Source of the DNA: Alphaproteobacteria bacterium
GTDB lineage: Bacteria > Pseudomonadota > Alphaproteobacteria > Rhizobiales > Xanthobacteraceae
Reading direction: 5' to 3'
NCBI GenBank assembly: GCA_005883115.1
Contig: VAZQ01000463.1
Location: forward strand, 1 to 6,536
DNA: 6,536 bases
The notes beneath the pieces are model-generated. The model did not search any database, was not told the DNA's origin, and was given only the letters and a program-made list of their open reading frames with translations. Both the position numbers and the translations under genes were made by a program. This document shows positions 4,862 through 6,536 of this stretch, in pieces. Every line of letters starts with the position of its first letter. The stretch's first letter is position 1.

Positions 4862-6328
4862 CTACACCAGCCGGTTTCGGGCGGCGACCTCCCGGTAGAA
4901 CGATGCGCTCAGCTTCGCCGTGCGCTGTTGGGTGGCATAGTCGACGTAGAGGAGCCCGAAACGGGTGCCGAAGCCTTCGGCCCACTCGAAATTGTCCATC
5001 AGGCTCCAATGGAAATAGCCACGCACCGGCACGCCCTCGGACGTCGCGCGCTGCAGTTGCGTCAGGTAGTTGCGCAGGAACATGATGCGGTCGGTGTCGT
5101 AGACGATGCCGTCGTCGGCCGGCACGTCGGTCGCCGAGCAACCGTTCTCGGTGATGTAGATATCGCTCGCGTTCCAGACCTTGGCCACGTTGCGCGGCCC
5201 CCAGTAGAGCGCCTCGGGAGCAATCTTGAGCCAGGACGAATTCATCGTCGGATACTTGGCCGGGAATGGCACCGAGACGAAGCCGGGAGCGGCATCGGAC
5301 GCGCTGACATAGCTGCCTGGCAGATAGACGTTGATGCCCACGAAATCGACCGGAGTACTGATCGCGTTCATGTCCTCGGCGGCGACCTTCGGGGCGTCCG
5401 CACCGGCGGCCGCCAGGAAGGACTCGCGGTAGCGGCCTTCCATGATCGCGGTCACGTAAGGCGCATTGAGTTCGCGGGTAGCGAGCTCGGCTGCCGCGAT
5501 ATGCTCAGGCGCCTCGATAACCGGCACACAGACGCTGATGTTCTCCGCCAGCCCGATTTGCGTGCCCGCGCGCGAGCGCGCGCGGATTGCCTGGACCGCA
5601 AGCCCATGGGCGAGCAGCGCATGATGCCGGACTTGGTTCAGCCGGCCGGGCGGCAGCTTCAATCCAGGCGCCAAGACGCCGGTCCGATAGCCCAGTTCCA
5701 CGAACGTCGCGCACTCGTTAAGCGTGAAGAAGTACCTCGCCCGGTCGCTGAGCTTTTCAGCGACGTAGCCAGCGTAGTCCGCGAATGCCTTGGCGGTGTC
5801 GCGGGTTTCCCACCCGCCACGATCTTGCAGCGCCTGCGGCAAGTCCCAGTGATAGAGCGTCGGAAAGGGCGCGATGCCGCTGGCGAGGAGGTTGTCGAGG
5901 AGCCGGTTGTAGAAGTCGAGTCCTTTCGGATTTGGCGCGCCGGTGCCCTGCGGAAATATCCGCGACCACGAAATCGAGAACCGATACGCAGTGGCGGCGA
6001 GCCCCTTCATCAACCGCACGTCGTCCCGGTATCGGTGATAGTGATCGTCGGCGACGTCGCCGTTGTCGTTGTTGCGGATCTTTCCGGGCGTATGCGTGAA
6101 CGTGTCCCAGATCGATGGGCCACGGCCATCCTCGCTGACGGCGCCTTCGATCTGATAGGCGGCGGTGGCGGTGCCCCAGAGGAATCCCGCGGGAAAGGCG
6201 CGCGAAACCTCGCGCTCGTCGTCCGCACCGTCGCCCGGCCGAGGGCCAGACGGGGCGGATGCCGCCGCCGCCCCGAGGGCTGACGCACCGACGGTGCCAA
6301 GTTGGCGTCGCGTGAACCGCATGGGCAT
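4862..6328 (-). CDS. Tat-exported family GH1 beta-glucosidase
   Basis: Family GH1 retaining beta-glycosidases hydrolyse beta-glucosides and related sugars. From ATG 6328, preceded by GGAG at 6 bases, the product is 488 residues, normal for the family plus a leader. GTG/ATG codons at 6361/6358 lack a ribosome site. The leader MPMRFTRRQLGTVGASALGA is a twin-arginine (Tat) signal, so the folded enzyme is probably periplasmic or secreted. Family marks follow (numbering from ATG 6328): FPAGFLWGTATAAYQIEG (about 45-62), HWDLPQAL near 160, acid/base E205 in TLNEC, GINVY near 331, nucleophile E394 in YITENG, and WSLMDNFEWAEGF near 441-453. All expected -1 subsite residues are visible. The acid/base motif is NEC where NEP is usual. 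I believe exported proteobacterial relatives often vary this proline, so activity is still likely. The true substrate is unknown. A partial gene ends 81 bp upstream on the same strand. Confidence 0.93.
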   Translation of the reverse strand: MPMRFTRRQLGTVGASALGAAAASAPSGPRPGDGADDEREVSRAFPAGFLWGTATAAYQIEGAVSEDGRGPSIWDTFTHTPGKIRNNDNGDVADDHYHRYRDDVRLMKGLAATAYRFSISWSRIFPQGTGAPNPKGLDFYNRLLDNLLASGIAPFPTLYHWDLPQALQDRGGWETRDTAKAFADYAGYVAEKLSDRARYFFTLNECATFVELGYRTGVLAPGLKLPPGRLNQVRHHALLAHGLAVQAIRARSRAGTQIGLAENISVCVPVIEAPEHIAAAELATRELNAPYVTAIMEGRYRESFLAAAGADAPKVAAEDMNAISTPVDFVGINVYLPGSYVSASDAAPGFVSVPFPAKYPTMNSSWLKIAPEALYWGPRNVAKVWNASDIYITENGCSATDVPADDGIVYDTDRIMFLRNYLTQLQRATSEGVPVRGYFHWSLMDNFEWAEGFGTRFGLLYVDYATQQRTAKLSASFYREVAARNRLV

Positions 6329-6409
6329 GGGCAACTCCGCAATTGAACCGCGCCCCATCACGAGTCTGGCGTCACCCGGCGCCCCTTCACGCGGTTGGCC
6401 CCCGCACGG

Positions 6410-6535
6410 TTACGAGTTGTGATCCTCATTTGCCTTCGCGCTGGGCGACGTAGGCCCTCTGCCGAACACGATCACCTCGTCGGCGATGGCGAGCAGGGCG
6501 CCGCACCTGAGAACTGGGTGATCACAATCCCATAA
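6410..6535 (-). CDS. C-terminal end of an unidentified protein (cut by window edge)
   Basis: On the minus strand one frame is open from the right edge to a TAA at 6412-6410 (41 residues). Its core ALLAIADEVIVFGRG uses strongly G/C-ending codons, as real genes do here; the other two minus-strand frames contain stops. The core resembles the last strand region of ABC-type ATPases (…LLA.AD.VIVL..G), after which such proteins usually end within about 30 residues. In a different frame just upstream, the edge sequence reads YGIVIT, which would suit the preceding strand of the same fold, so a frameshift is possible. Both readings are weak. It lies 81 bp upstream of the GH1 start on the same strand and could share a transcript with it. 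Confidence 0.4.
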   Translation of the reverse strand, partial: LWDCDHPVLRCGALLAIADEVIVFGRGPTSPSAKANEDHNS

Positions 6536-6536
6536 G

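Noticed and set aside
4850..6283. A 477-codon open frame on the + strand, almost fully antisense to the GH1 gene
   Set aside because: It is the mirror of a GC-rich gene with clear family motifs and intact catalytic residues on the minus strand. Its translation is Arg/Val/Gly-rich with no recognisable domain or ribosome site.

Overview
The window looks like a piece of an alphaproteobacterial chromosome, most likely from the Bradyrhizobium/Rhodopseudomonas side of the Hyphomicrobiales. The pointers are high GC with G/C-ending codons, a glutathione-dependent formaldehyde module next to a PQQ-biosynthesis gene, and two small protein types I associate with these genomes: a secreted peptide with a DEQRVDNC core and a SANT/Myb-like small protein. 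The assignment is inference; there is no rRNA or other phylogenetic marker.

Left third (1-2657): C1/alcohol oxidation remnants. The C-terminal end of an unidentified + strand gene (3-104) converges on gfa (minus strand, 217-792), with a perfect 15-bp hairpin between them. Upstream of gfa lies a regulatory-looking region with a 27-bp sequence present twice, 53 bp apart. It is followed on the + strand by an orphan signal peptide and then only the first ~41 codons of adhC/frmA (S-(hydroxymethyl)glutathione dehydrogenase), broken right after the GICH motif. A complete-looking pqqE (minus strand, 1500-2657) follows without pqqA, B, C or D in the window. The presumed logic is that PQQ-dependent alcohol dehydrogenases make formaldehyde, Gfa and AdhC process it as the glutathione adduct, and PqqE helps make the cofactor. 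Here the set is incomplete and rearranged.

Middle (2658-4144): gene-poor. A divergent promoter region leads to a 99-residue secreted protein of unknown function. Then come about 570 bp with no convincing gene but a diverged ~67-bp direct repeat, a frameshifted SANT-like small-protein pseudogene, and two small inverted repeats before the next gene.

Right third (4145-6536): a ChrR-type bicupin protein (+) with a complete His/Glu metal site converges on a Tat-exported family GH1 beta-glucosidase (minus strand) with both catalytic glutamates. At the right edge is the tail of another minus-strand reading frame that I cannot name firmly.

I found no CRISPR array, tRNA, rRNA, intact insertion sequence or clear new multi-gene system. 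The most useful leads are the adhC breakpoint, the paired 27-bp repeats facing gfa and the adhC remnant, the ~67-bp repeat pair, and the isolated pqqE.
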